This document shows positions 44,301 to 59,300 of a DNA stretch of 64,000 nt, piece by piece. How positions within the stretch are numbered: position 1 is the stretch's first letter; every line of letters begins with the position of its first letter. The DNA comes from Glandiceps talaboti (Eukaryota; Hemichordata; Enteropneusta; Spengelidae): NCBI RefSeq assembly GCF_964340395.1, contig NC_135563.1, forward strand, positions 11,625,651 to 11,689,650, given 5' to 3'. A model generated the notes under the pieces. That model did no database searches, was not told where the DNA came from, and was given only the letters and a program-made list of their open reading frames with translations. Both the position numbers and the translations under genes were made by a program.

Positions 44301-47300
44301 TTCGAGAATATTGTCTTACTGAACTAATCTAATGTAATCTAATATGCACATTATAAAGACAATTTTTGCTCACAGAATACCGTTAGTATTTACTTTGTAA
44401 CTTAGAATCAAAATATCAGAATACGGAATATGATTCAGAATTAAGTACCACAGTCTAAAATAGTTCACTCTGGCCGTTTTATGAAGTATGGAATCATTAT
44501 TATATTACCCAGTTCTTTTATTTACCAAATGACACTGCATGATTACTTTAAGAAAATGGCATTTGAATTTTGTTTGTTTGTTTGTTCAATAATTATGTAG
44601 TTTAGCATTAACTTAATTTAAATAAAATGTATTAAATGTATTGAAAACATCAACCGATACATGTATCAAAGAACTGATGTTGTTACTAATATAATGCTAG
44701 AAATGGTGGCTGGATTATGGATTTATTGATTCAATGTGCATAAATACAAGGTTACTGATATATTAAATTGTACACTGTATATATAAACATCACATACATT
44801 TGTAATCTATATGTGCGTCTCTACATTATATGTATAAGACATGTAATATGTCCTGGTAATTCATACAGACATATCACCTGTGCTACATTATAACATATGT
44901 ACAATTTTGTACATATTTTTTGAAAGTAATTATATCATGAAAAAATATAAAATCTACGAAATTTAAGATCATATTACAAATTTCAAGATTCATATATCAA
45001 TATTCAAGGTTTCTCAATTTTTACTGAATCACTGTTTTACCTTGCCTCATATTTGGATTGGTGGAATTTTGCCAATGTTTTCTTAAAGTCCTGATTATAC
45101 CAAATTACAATTGAAGACAACAAGAGAATGAACCCATGGAATTACAATCTGCAGAGATGGGATGCTGAAATGTGCTCAAATAAACTGGGAAGGTTATGTT
45201 CAAAACTGAGCACTTTGTCTGTTGTTTTTACTACTAAAAACATATCTTTGCATTGATACACTATATCTATGTGTGTCACACCCATGCATACATTGTACTA
45301 GATACTGTGATAATAATAAATCTAAAGGATGATGTCATACCAGTGTCATATCATAATTTATGATTCTATTGTATATTAATAATCATGAAGTACATACATG
45401 TACCTGTAGAAAATATCAAAACAGTTTGACAACTACATGTACTGCGTGAACTAAATCCTATGTAGTGTACGATACAAATGTCTTAAAACTGTGCTAGCTA
45501 TAACTGGGGTGTTATTTTTTCAAAACAATTTGACATCAATACTGTGTGTGGACTAAATCCCAGACTGTGTATGATATGTGTGTGTGATACAGACTTCTTA
45601 AAACTGTGCTTGCTGTAACAACTGGGGTATTAGTTTTTCGATCAAACAACTAACATTAGTTTCACTGAAAAGTGTTAATTTACCAATATTACATCCTCTA
45701 CATAATTGTACAATACTTGGTATAAGAGGTTGATTTGATCCATATGTTGTTGTACAGTAACAGGTTGAAAACATCATGTTAATTAGGGGCAATGGTTTTG
45801 AAAATCAATTTGATTGGACTTATTATACCACTGTATGTGGACAGCAGCAAAATACGTTTTAAAGCCACAGGTGATTCAATACTGTTCATGGTGTATGAAA
45901 ATACGAGTAAGTCAATATGTCTAAGAAAAAAGTTCCAGATACAGCTACATGTACATGTTGTGCATCTTTAATATGTTTAATGATAGAGAGCACCAGACTG
46001 TCTAAAAATTGTAAGCACTGGCCCTCAAGCAGATAATGTTTACATGTATGTGACCCAAACAATGCAGGTCAGATTGTGTTTATTATAGGTGATGACACAG
46101 ACTGTAGAATGATTTATTATAGATTGATGTCTAGTGGGCTTATAGGACTGGTTTTATTTATAAAACACCCAACACCCCTCATGTTTGTGCTCTGGGTGGT
46201 AAAAATATTAACCAGCTTTTTAAACTAAGCAAACGAAGAGGGAGCATTGTTTATCAAAATGCCATCATTTGATTGATTTTATAGAAAATAACAATTGAGA
46301 TTAATTTGCCACTGCAGTGAGCCTTTAATAAATATACAGTGATGCTTGTTTGCGGGGCAGATAAAGGAAAATGAATTTGTTGTACTGCATGTTGTAACTG
46401 CAAAATTTAACAATTTATTCATGAAATTATACATGGGTTCTCCTGCCACTTGAATTTTCAATTTTACCTTCATCTCCATAGTTAGTCTAGTTCCTATACA
46501 GTATCGTTACTATTTACATCTCCACTCACACTATGTTGGCATCCAGACTACTCCAAAGTAGAAAGTATGGAATATGATTTTGAAGGATACCTTGACTACC
46601 CTAGTAATGTATACATATAGTACATGTACATGACACTCCATATACCTTGGATGTTGTAGGTTACACTAGTGGGTGGTGGTGCCTCTATTGTGCAGTTTAC
46701 ATGTACATATAATGCACCCTGTAATCAAGATAGAGTGTGTGGCCACTTGAGATAAACTAGCTATCAGAAATGCCACCTTACTGAGAGTATAATTCAACCC
46801 TCTTTCATGCAATAGTCTATACTACCAACATGTCACAGTCTAGTTCCTATACAGTATTATTATAATTTACACCTCCACGTAAGTTAGAAATCATGTCGGC
46901 ATCCAAACTACATCATGTCATAACAATATAGTTTGTATCAATCTTAAAGCCGCAACCTTGAATGCCACTATAGTACATGTACATGTATGAACTTACAGTT
47001 ACATGTACATTTTAGTAATGTTACAAATGAAATTTTCAAAGTAGACAATTTGATTCAAATTTCAAGATATTATAATTTATGTGGTATATGAACTGTTCAC
47101 GGTTTTTTACCACTCTGTGTAGGAACACTGTAGTTTACATTCAATATTCACTCAACGTGATGACTACATTCTTGAATTCCGGTATAAGAACACGTAATTC
47201 AACATTTACATTACATGTAATTCCCCTTTATCTTATGGTAAAATTTTTTACACTTGATAGCATCACATTCACCAATTTTCTTTGCTGAATATTACATCTG

Positions 47301-50300
47301 ATAATATGCAAATGCAGAATCGGTTGTTTTGCATGACATACATATACATCTCAATATACATGTGTGATGTAAGCATGCGGTCATGCATGACCATATAAGG
47401 TACATTGTATACACTAACACATGTATTCACGATAAAATTACAACAAAGTGACACATGCAAATTGTTTTGACAATGAATTAAAAATGGACCCATAAACATA
47501 TTTTTACACAAACATAATGAGATATCATTCCCAATATTTTTCAAATTAAACAGAGGAAAATACAAGTGGTCTAAGAGGTCCTTGTCACTATGAGTCACAA
47601 TTTTATTGTGGTTTGAATCCTACTTGAAAAATCAATGTGAAACAACATTGACAAAAGTCTGTGTTTGTAACTCAATAAATTGCAAAAAGGTACACACCAT
47701 ATAAAAATGTATAAAAAGCTGTATTGTATGTACAGCAACACAAATTGTATACATATATTAATATTTTGTAATTTATTGAGTTATACACAAGGACTTTGCA
47801 TACTGTATAATTGTTTCACATTGATTTTTCAAGTAGGATGCCATGATAAAACAGTTTTATAAATAAAAAAATCCAAAATAAATACCCAATCCTCATCAAT
47901 ATGGCCACTTTTAAAATTAAGTATATGTACATATGTGAAAATATGGAAAATGTAGAATAAGACCAGCAAGGATGTTGATGTGTATTATTAATACAGCGGT
48001 ACTTATGTCTATTAAACCTACTGTTTGCCGAATACATTGTTATTACAATGTGAATACATTGTACAATGTACCAGTACATAACCCCCATCACCCCTCTCCT
48101 CTCTACAAACACACACACAATATGGCCGACATGCATGTCTTTTTCACTATAAAAGTGACGATAAGCATGATCATCATGTCCGTATATTAAAATATGTTTC
48201 TACAAAAATAATCATAATTGTCAATGTCTGGTCACATTTTAAAATGACGCACTAAATTATCATAATGTGATTCACAGTACATCATCTTACATTTATCAGT
48301 TTATCTCAAGTTAATAAGATGCAAATGTTATCATATGTTGAATTAGTACCTCTAGTTTTGTTCAATTTCGTTATTTTCAAAATATAAGATAGAGTTCATT
48401 CCTTTGGTGTATTGTCTTACAGTAAGCTTATACAAAGTTTCATCTTGACAATAATTAATGACATTTTCTTAGCTATGTTTAATAATCTTTAAGCATTGCC
48501 ATACAAAACATAAATTTTGATTTCTTCTTTCAAAAAACTAGAGAGTAGACAGGTACGAAAGTCTGTTATTTCCTGGTTCGATATACAATGTATACGTTAT
48601 TATACCTGTAGGCACGTAATCATAATGTTAAGTGTTCTTTTCAATTTGATGACAGAGAAGTAGAGCAGTCTTATAACAGACTTTCGTACCTGTCTAGAGT
48701 AGACAGGTACGAAAGTCTGTTATTTCCTGGTTCGATATACAATGTATACGTTATTATACCTGTAGGCACGTAATCATAATGTTAAGTGTTCTTTTCAATT
48801 TGATGACAGAGAAGTAGAGCAGTCTTATACCCGGAAGGTGTAATCTATAGCTGTATTAGTGACTTGCAATGATTTTGTAGTCATTCATGGGGACATAGGG
48901 AAGGAAATGTCATCATTGAAATCATACAAATATACGTGTAAGCCTTGCAGGAAATACTTCATCAGTCTGCCTGTCATGTAATGCTGCCTTACTGTAAATA
49001 AACCGCAGGATTCCTATACAAATAGCTTGTAACTTGAATGCAATTATAGCAAAGATGAGGAAGCCACTACATTGTACATGTGTGTTCTTTGATCTGTGAA
49101 AACACAGTTCGTTTGGATAACAACAACAAGCACTTCTGACTTCACAACTAGAAGCCTGATAGTGATAACAGAGAAGGGGGAAATACATGTATGACAAATC
49201 AGCTTACATGTATAATTATACAACCTGTTTCATGTTAGTGTTCACTGACTCTGTTTGATACAACCAAAGGTAGAAACCAATAAGAAACTGCACATTCAAC
49301 TCTTTAAGATGGCAGATTGCAAATTCTTGCTACATATTGTCTAAATGAAATAAAACATGTACTGCAGCTAGACACAGACACATACAAATTGTAGGTACAA
49401 ATGTTTTGATGTCTGCATGGTGGCACATTACAATAACTCATTGCATTTAGACATACATGTAATGTTGCAAAAAACTGTATTCATTCAATCTTGCTATCTT
49501 AAAGTGTAGCATGCGCAGTTTTGTTATTGGTTCTGTGTGGTTGTTTCAAATACGAGATAATGAACACAAACATGAAATGAGCAATACATGTATTTACATG
49601 TAGATATCATTATTTTGGTACGGAAATCCGTAAAATGACAGGGAAAACTGAGATTCAATGGAATGACCTGTATGTACTTAACTGCCCTTGGCAAGAACAT
49701 TGCAACATATGATTGATAGGAAATGTCAAATTGAATCTTACAATAAATTATTCTGAATATTGAAATAAATGGCACACTTACTTGTTGTATTATGTTAGAA
49801 TATGAATTATTGGAAATGTCAATTTGAATCATAAAACTAATCTCTAACATTTGAAGAAAAAAAAAATCTTATTTCAAATTTTATCTTATTATCTTACCCT
49901 TGCTGTAGGTGAAGTCGTTGTCACTGCTATTCCAAAAAGATGAAGGCAATTCAATGTTTTGGAAATCTCTCCGAAATCGGACTCTATGGCGGAACATGGT
50001 CTATGGTATCTTTCAATATTTCTAATGATTTTGAGACCACTTCCAGTTTCGTTGTTACACTAAAGTTTCCAAACATACACAGTTGTATACATGTGATTAA
50101 GGGTCATTAAATGCAATGTTCTTGTCTGAAGAGTTCTGCCACCAAGTTTCATTGAGACGTCACGTTTGAATACATTCAATGTAAAGCTTGGGAAAGTCAA
50201 AACGGTTCCTGTGTTATCTTATAAACTGTTGTCATCACTTCCCAAATCATAGCTGTATACGCTGTACAAGTGTACGGTAAACTTGGAAGTTAAGAAACAG

Positions 50301-53300
50301 GGTGATGACCTCAAATGTGACGGCGATGAACAAAAAGTACAGGTTTGTTGTGGTATGGAATGATGTCACAGGGTTTCGATTTGTCCTGAAATCTCTAGAT
50401 TACAACCGCTATGTGTTGTGTGCTGATCCAAAATGTAGGAAGACAACTTGAGCATCTACAAGTATGTATGCGTAGTTCTTAAAACACATAATTTCCCAGG
50501 AATTCAAACATTACACATATAAATCTCCACAGCATAATTTGAAATGACTGGAAGGAAATGATGGCGAGTTGCGTTTGATGAATGCTTGTTAATCAACAGA
50601 ATAACAACATGAACAGTTTCCACTTGCACATGAACTTCCAATATATTATTCTTTGCAGAAGAATTTGCATGATTCAGTTTAAACTGAGTTGTGACACTCA
50701 GGCTTACAGTTTTGCATGAATTCCAGAATCCAGTTTAACGCAGTCAGTTCAGTTGGAAAAGCTACCGTAACCGTAACGATGACAGAAGAGATGGTAATAC
50801 CTGACAATCTCTGTAGACAGGTTGATGCAACAAATGACTTTTAACTATATATCCAGTTGAGTTCACATCACTAATTCACAAGCTAACTGTACGGAATCCA
50901 AAACTGAAATGGACTGTCTAATTCCTCGTTTTCGATCTCATCACTGAGCTTTTGAGCTGATATTACAATGTATGTGATACAACTCACAGAAACCAAACTG
51001 TTGTAAAGCTGAAATCATAAATCCACGACTGTACGATACGAGTCGCTGCAACCGAATGAACATCATGACCTTGAGTTCTTGACGCTTGCTGATCTGTGCA
51101 TGCTGTATATTATCGATCCGGTATTGGCTAATGACAAATGGAAAACTACAACTTTCATGCCTTGATTTCTAAAGAGATGTTCTATGTTATCTCATAAAAT
51201 CTGACCATGTACATTGTGTACTGTATACTCAGCGGAATACTAAAAACACAGTTCTGGAATACTCAATCAATCACGTCAAAAATCAACACTACATTTACAT
51301 TCAACTTTACACTATCTACCTAATCCTATAGGATGGATTGTTTATTTTGATCTCAAAGTTATAAATCTCAAAACCATAAAATTATATTTTTTTCCATCAT
51401 CTGTCAAAATATTGAAGGTTTGTGCGTCAGATATTGAAGCGTTGATGACGGATTGTTTTTGTATTCACACAAATGATGTTCATCATGACATTATTCTGAA
51501 GCTTAACACACATTTTCGGCAAGTTGATGACACAAATTTTTTTTGCTTTAAAAGCGCAGTAAGCCGGTTTACATATTTTATTAATCATTTTCACCCAGAT
51601 GATATAAAACCTCAACAAAACTCTTGGACTAAACTATTTTTATTATAATGTTAAATGTTGGTACTTCAATATCCTGATGTTGATAGTACACAAAGGCATA
51701 CAAGTATTGGGGTTTCCTTGACAATCTGGTTTAGACATGCATGTACACATACCTATAATATTTCCATATACCAGGTTTGAATTCCGCCAATAGCAAGTAA
51801 TCTGACTATGCCTCCTAAGTAGAACACTACGAATATATGTACATGTACCTTTAAATATGCAGCAAAACTTTGTGCCCCCCTCCTCCCCCTCACAAAAAAA
51901 AGTATGATCTCAGCTTAGTTATACCAGAGTTCTTGAACAGCATCCTGACAGACAAATGACACGATGCGGTCAAAGGTCAAATGCACATGTCAATCAAAGT
52001 CTCACGTTTTAAGTATACGATAATATTGCAGGGAAATCCATGATAAAAGTGTTGGCATCTCCAAAATACATCAACTTCTTTCCTACTTATAATGAAGTAC
52101 ACCTTGAAATCAGTCTAAACCTGAGACATGGAAATCACAATTAAGAAGTGCCCACATTTAAGACTTGTAATGTGTATGTAGTAAAGGAGATAATGGTCCT
52201 CTGTAGACTGAATAGGCCATCAATTATTGATTTTCTGCATGTACCTGGGATAACTAGAGGAATCTTAAGTAGACAAGGCACTTCTCTCAGGTACATAAAT
52301 CGTCATTTCTTGGAGTCTTGTTAGTGTATATAAGGCTGATTGGTTTGATATGCAGACAAGTAGTCATCACCATGGAAACGAATAGATTAGTTTAACTGAA
52401 TAAATGAACTGTTGGTCAAAACATCATTCATAATTCATATGGAGTTCAGATGTGACTAGAATTGTAATTTTTTGTACTGTTAGTGACTGTTATTTTTTAG
52501 AACCTTTTCTGTTTTTTGTTGTTCTCCAATGTCATCATTTTTTTGTTTGTTTTTAGTTTGGGGAGGGATATGTCGGTCCTGTAGGGGCTTACTTAATGAA
52601 TAAATCAATAAGTAAACTAGTAAACAAATTCATTTCTTTCCAGTTTTACTTACATACCTCATGATAAACAGGTCATCCTAACAACTGTTCCTCAATACGA
52701 ATCATTTAATGAAGCTAAATTTTGGCAAGGGACAGTCTGTCAGTCAGAGAGATGGAGCTTTAAGTATTACACACATATTTATGTTTAAAATAATACATGT
52801 TTGAATCATGGCTGGTTTGATAACATGTTTTTTAAAGACTTTTTGGATAACTGTGATATTTTTTTATTAGTACATGTACATATAAGTACTACAGGTGCAG
52901 TGTTTTTTTCCGGCTTTGTACAATATGTTAAGAATTCATAAAAAACAAATATTGCTTTTAGTTCTGACAACATGTATAATGACAGAAATTACCATGTCAT
53001 CACGTTTTTTCTACATGATTTGGTAAACAATTTTTATTGCCATGTGTTTTATTTATGAGATGTTTGGAAAAGTTGCTGGTCTGTAGATAAGACAGAACAG
53101 TGAAAACTGGTGAGTTTTAACTAAAACTATCATTGTGATACGTTGATGTAAGCTTTTGGATGGGTGTTGGTTTAATTGTTCTCACAGTAGGGTGGCATTT
53201 CTGATGATTTACATAATCTTGCAGTTATGATTTTTGGGGACTTCCACATTAAAGGGATGGTCCAATGAAATGACATAGCAATTTCTATTGATAAAATAAC

Positions 53301-56300
53301 TGTGTGACAAGTGATTTATACCATTTGTTGAACTCAATTATCTTTGGTATAGCTTAAAAATCGGTTTGTAGCTTCCGAAATAACGAGGCCATACATGTAA
53401 ATACTAGTATAGCACCCGCCAATGTTCACTTCAAGAAATTGTGACGTCACCTCATCCTATCAATGAGGGGAAGTATATAGGAGTGAAAAAGTAATAAGTA
53501 GAACAGTCCTGATAAATAAATTCAATCCTGATATATACATATATACATTGTATACAATGTATATCATGGCATTCACAACCTGATGATACACATATCTATT
53601 TTTGTAATTGATTTTCAAGAGTGGTTGACCTTTTCCTAAAATAACATATAATTGAAGGACAATAACACAATAATACAAGGCTCATGTGGTGAAGTTCAAC
53701 AATAACTATTAACGTCATCATGGCCAGCTACAACATACATACATGTATGCGGTCTATCACAAAGAATATTATGTTAATTTCAATTGGCAGTGACTAGTAA
53801 TTAATAATTCAATATTTTATATTAAAAACACTTTCATTGAATGAAAAAACATGCCCATGAAAATGGAAAAAATTGATTTGACATTATATAATCGTAGAAT
53901 TCAAAATGTAATTAACATTAACTGAAAGGTTTGGCACCTTCCAAGTCAGTTTTCAGCAACAATAACCAAATTAATATCATATTCATATGTTTCCATGTCT
54001 CTAAAAAGTTACTATAACTACGAGTACTAATTTATTCATGATTAGTAGTTTACATTTATTTCAATTTTTGTTCTCATCAATTTTTTTTTTAAATTTTACC
54101 TGAGGCCTTTCAAGTACTTAACCAGATATATACATACATTTATGCATCATTTTTGTATAAAGGAAGAATTCTGTACAAAATCTCCTTTGGTTATAGTTAA
54201 AATGAATGAGTGGGTGTGTATTCATAAAGGTCTGGAGAGCTCTGTATTGAAGTATACATGTATATCACGTTGCATACATATTAGTGTTTGCGTCCCTGGC
54301 TGTGTTTTGTCAACATGTGGTAACCCTCTATACACACAATTTTCATTCTCATACATCCCTTTTTCTGATCCATTATGAATAGCTCTCTGTGATGATTCAT
54401 ACCAAGTCTCAATTGCATGGCCTGCCAGTGCACGTACATCATACATGTACATGCACAATACTGCATGCATATCAGAATAGTAACACATACCCATGTATTC
54501 TATGATTTGCAAATTTCACTACAAGTTTAGAAATTTTATTCTAAATCGTAAATGTAGCGTAACAGCTGCTAACTAAATTATATATACAATATATTCAAAA
54601 TATTTCATATATGATTACACATATAAATATGGCACATATAAAATATTTCATATCTCTCAAAACTAATTATTCTAAATATAGTAACAGCTAGCAGCTAAAC
54701 TACATCCAAAATATATGAAATATTTCATTTATGGTATACATAATATATTCAATATACATAACGATATGCATGTATATATAATGTATATAATATTGTACAT
54801 ATAAAATATTTAATATATCTCAAAACAAATGTTGTTTTGAAAGATGCATTTCTCCAAATGTTTTCCTACAAATAGCTTTCACTTCCTGAAAACAGTAGCT
54901 TTTGAGGTTATTAATACTGCTGCCATTGTGCTGTTTAGAATTCATAAAATGTTTAACAGTTCAATTAAATTTCTAAAAGCATGTCAATGTACCATATGGA
55001 GAAGCTTATATTCTTTATGCTGTTTATAACTTCATATCAGGGGTAGCAAGCAGCTAGAATACTGGGGACCGAGCCTTAACTTGCAGTTTTGTTTACAACA
55101 AATAAACATGTCAAAAGCACTGAAATATATCAACATTATACACCTTCATTATAAATATAAGTTCACAATACTAGTAAGTACAGCCTAGCTTGTATACATA
55201 TATATATTCCATCAAAGTTTATTGAAATATACATTTATTAATAAATTCTCTCTAATACATATTATAATGTTAGGGATGATCACACAATGGCATACAAGCT
55301 CAATAAAAAACTTTGTTTGTTTGTTTGGGGGAAAGGGTCTGACATCAAGGCAATTGCTGAGCTTCATTTTCACACTTTTAACCAAGTTTAGAAAACTTCA
55401 TAACAGGTTCTGCACTTACTGAGATGTTGATAAGTTGAATAAAATTTAATGCTAATGTGATATACATTGTTGGGTTTCAGCTAATATTTTAATGTGTTTT
55501 ATACTGTAAAGTTTTTACACTAAATTGATCGTAATGATGTGACTCAGACTGCTGCAATTTTCATCATGGAGATATATACAATGTATAAACATATTGGTGT
55601 AGCATTTGTGGATGTTCATTTATGGGGAGGGGGTTTGGCTTAAATTAACGAAGTCTGTTACATGTAGTACAGTACATATTTGAAGATAATTTCATTGATT
55701 ATTTAGGCTATGGGGGGGGGGGTGTAACAGAGAGACCATTTGCACATGGGTAAGAGAACTGATATTTGTGTATAGGAAGAATTTATTTAAAAAGTGTTGA
55801 TGCTAACATTTTGTAGAATACAAATGTACACATGTAGGTATCCTGAGTTGTTCATATATATTGCATGTACATTTATGGATATACATGCCTGTATGTTTTG
55901 GGTGTTGATTTTATGTCTTTGTTGTTGGTGTGTTCATTTGTTGTAAACTAAACCACTAACATTAAACCTGGGTCCTCTGTGGTCAGAGTGGTGATAAAAA
56001 AGTTGACATTTAATTCCTAGCAAAGTTTTATGTTATAATAAATCAATGATGGAGTGTGTTTGCACCCAAGAAAGACATACATTCCTCATAAATAAAACAT
56101 GTCATCTTATGGTGTACATGTAAGTTACTGAAAGTTGGGCACATGAATTGGGTAACACCCCTCTGATATGTTGTCAAACTTTGTGTATGTAGATATTGAT
56201 ACTTACATGTATACCATGCACAAGCCAAGTTGAACAAACAAATATGGAATTTATACTCTGTTCATTCTACGTCATGACAATATGTGTCTATGTCACGACA

Positions 56301-59300
56301 ATGCCTGTCTACATCACTGGTTCTGCTGTGTTCGAAATATGTCAAAACATTCAAAATTGCATTACTTTCCCCACTTTTCTTTGATATTACTGGTGCTGGT
56401 ATAATTCTCCAATATTTTTTTTTCATTCAGCTGGAAAATACTTGTGACCTAAGGGTTGTTACTACAAGTTGATAGACGAGAAGTGACAAAGTCCCCTTAG
56501 CTCATTCGTATTTTCCTTGCCTGAATGGAGAAAAATATTGGGGAATAACATCTGAATATACTTTTTATGACTACATCGTAATTTTCATACAGTTACATTT
56601 TTGTACATATACATTCGACATTCTCAGTATTTCTAGTTGCAGATGCTGACAAACAGACTACACATGTTGAACCTCAGTTGAATCCTTGATGAAGTTCATA
56701 GAAATACTTGTGCACTCAACTTAGAAATAGTTTTGGTCATTCTGAGATGATCAAATATCAAACCAAGTGTAGCCTTACAAGTACATTTAGGACAGATAAC
56801 CTTGATGGTGAGACTTGTCTTACCCTTCTAATAAAATCATGAATGTATTATACACAAGATCAAATTTTATATATACAATGTATCCATGACTCTTTTTCAA
56901 TAAACACTTTAGACTTGACCCTATACTCCTAGCCTAGAGATGTGTTCTGGTGTCAATTATAAACACAAGTCATCCTTCAAACCATAGCTTGACATGGTGA
57001 GACCACCTCAAGACTCTGGGCTAGTTATAACTAACATACATGTCCCCATGACACAGCATTGTTGTGCAAATACATTAATGCTTCATCCTGGAGGTGGGGA
57101 GTACATGTAGGAGTGGAAGGGAAGGGAAGGGGGGGGGGGGATCGAGGGGGCTTGACAACCAACCACCAGGTTTGAGACTTACAGGAAATGCAGAATTGGG
57201 TAACTATTTTTCATGATAGTGTAAGAACTATTCTTAGACTAGTTTACCAGAGTAATTACAAATGTATATATGGACTTCAGAATAGGATAGTATGAGAGTC
57301 AGGCTCTGAATAAAGCAAGGGTTAATCCTGAAACGTCAGCTATTTCTCAACTTATTTTTAGATTGATGGCATCCATCAAGACGTTTTTAGGAGAGTATTA
57401 AGGCTATAACGACCATACATTTAACTTTGATACTAAGCCAATGTTCAACTTTTGTGTGAAATGCAGATTTGCTGTATTTCATATAATATAATGAATCTCC
57501 AATAAAAAAAATGATTAAACTCAGCAATAAATTGTTCAAATTGTTGCAATCACTGAGTTTTTTATTGCTGGTGATACACCATCATTAAAGAGGACACTAG
57601 AAATATGATCTGCTTCTATGCTTAGCTGGTATGTGATTGTACCAAACTTGCGTATATACATTCATGAAATGTGTCATACTGGTGGTCTGTAAGGTCTACA
57701 CAGAGGGTAAGAAAAGTAGGGATATGTACGTCCTACATCAAAAATGTGTTATACACTCTAAATTACTATACAGTTTGTAGATAGCTATGAGCCATGAACC
57801 CTGTCTGCTTCAAGATCTATGGTCTGTAAAGGTCACCACAGTGGAGGAAGTAGAACCTAGATCCCCACACTATATCACACTGGACTGATTGCGTCTTTGT
57901 AGCGAGAAACCCCCTAGGCTAAATTGTGACACCTGTACAATACACATTTTGTACCTGTCTATCAATGTACTGGATCAATGATCAGTTGATGATATAAACA
58001 ACCCACTCTTTACCTGCTGTAACAGCAATCAAGATTTCGGCTAACTAAGACACTAACTAAAATTATTGTTATTTGAAATAATTAGATTACATAAATGGGT
58101 GATAGCAGTACCTCTGTTGTGTGGATACATGTACATGTACAATTACCCTGTGTAATCAAGATAGTGTAAATAATGGAAGTCCATAAAATGAACACTGCAA
58201 GAAAGTCATGAAAGTCATCAGAAACACCACCCTGCTGTGAGTACAATATTGAATATCCATTCAATAGCTTATATCAACATGTCACTACAATAACTTGTGT
58301 TTGTGTCCATCTTAATATGCCAAAACCTCAACTGCCACTGTTGTACCCAATGTCCAGTAAGAAATGGACCTGGCAATTAATCAAATCCCACTTATAGTAC
58401 AGTAAATAAAATAGGAGAAATTTTGTCACCAGTTAAAAAACCCAAATATTTTGCTTTACTTTTATTTTTTACATGTACCTAACGTCTAATATATATTTTC
58501 ACATTAAAAATTGTGTTAAATACAGTGAGTTGTAGCAACTGTTTTGTCACCATATTCTACAACACAATACTGAACATGCGTGCATATATTGATTTGTCAA
58601 CGTGTCCTCATTTTTACTCACTCCATACATTACATGCAGTTCCAACCACTCTCACAATCCACAAGTTCAGATATTGTTCATGTAAATTGCACTTCCAATG
58701 ACATCCTCAGCAATTTTGCTCTCAACAATAAGTCAATGACAAAATTTGAGAAGTAGAATTTATAAATATGTTTTACTAAATATAATAATAAACTTGACAA
58801 TGGATGTCCTTCTCACATTCATACATACATTGTATCAAGGGTATAATCAAAACAAAATATGGAAAAAAATGTATATGTTTTGAAATTTTTTATAATAAAG
58901 TTGACAATGGTCGAAGGTCAACAAGCAATAAAAAGCATAGTCTGTCCTCTGCCTTTTCTTGCCTTTATATTTTCTGTTTGATGGTCGCCAGGTTGTCAAC
59001 CATTTTTGGACATTTTTAATCTTGTCTGTATAAGTTGCACAATTATGATTATGGGTATTTTGGTGTCCTGTTTTTCATGTCCATATGTTTAAATTCTATA
59101 ACTTCAGTGGGGAAAAACACAATGTTCATTCCATGTGTGATTCCTTATATTTTGAGGATAAATAATACAAAATAGCTGAATCATAAAATTCTGTTTTGAA
59201 ATATGTAATAATAATATTAACAATAGTGGGTCATTTGTATGATTTCTAAATCCTAGCAAACACTTTCCAATGATCATCAACCTGAAATGAAGAGTTTGTG

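Larger units (their letters stand above)
40688..49897 (-). other. 9.2-kb intron between exons 1b and 2
   Basis: Contains a CTCF-like motif, tandem repeats, a degenerate coding-like stretch (41580-42045), a large CA/CATA microsatellite and the TIR element at 48546-48829. Confidence 0.75.

Noticed and set aside
43852-44322. Frames of up to 145 codons rich in THTHTY or CVCMYV
   Set aside because: Products of the CA/CATA microsatellite, not genes.
47605-47620. GGTTTGAATCC string resembling a tRNA B box
   Set aside because: No A box or cloverleaf-forming arms at the right spacing; no tRNA called.
49524-49850. 108-codon minus-strand frame next to exon 1b
   Set aside because: No family similarity; it lies in the intron immediately after the exon 1b donor and has no acceptor or donor of matching phase.
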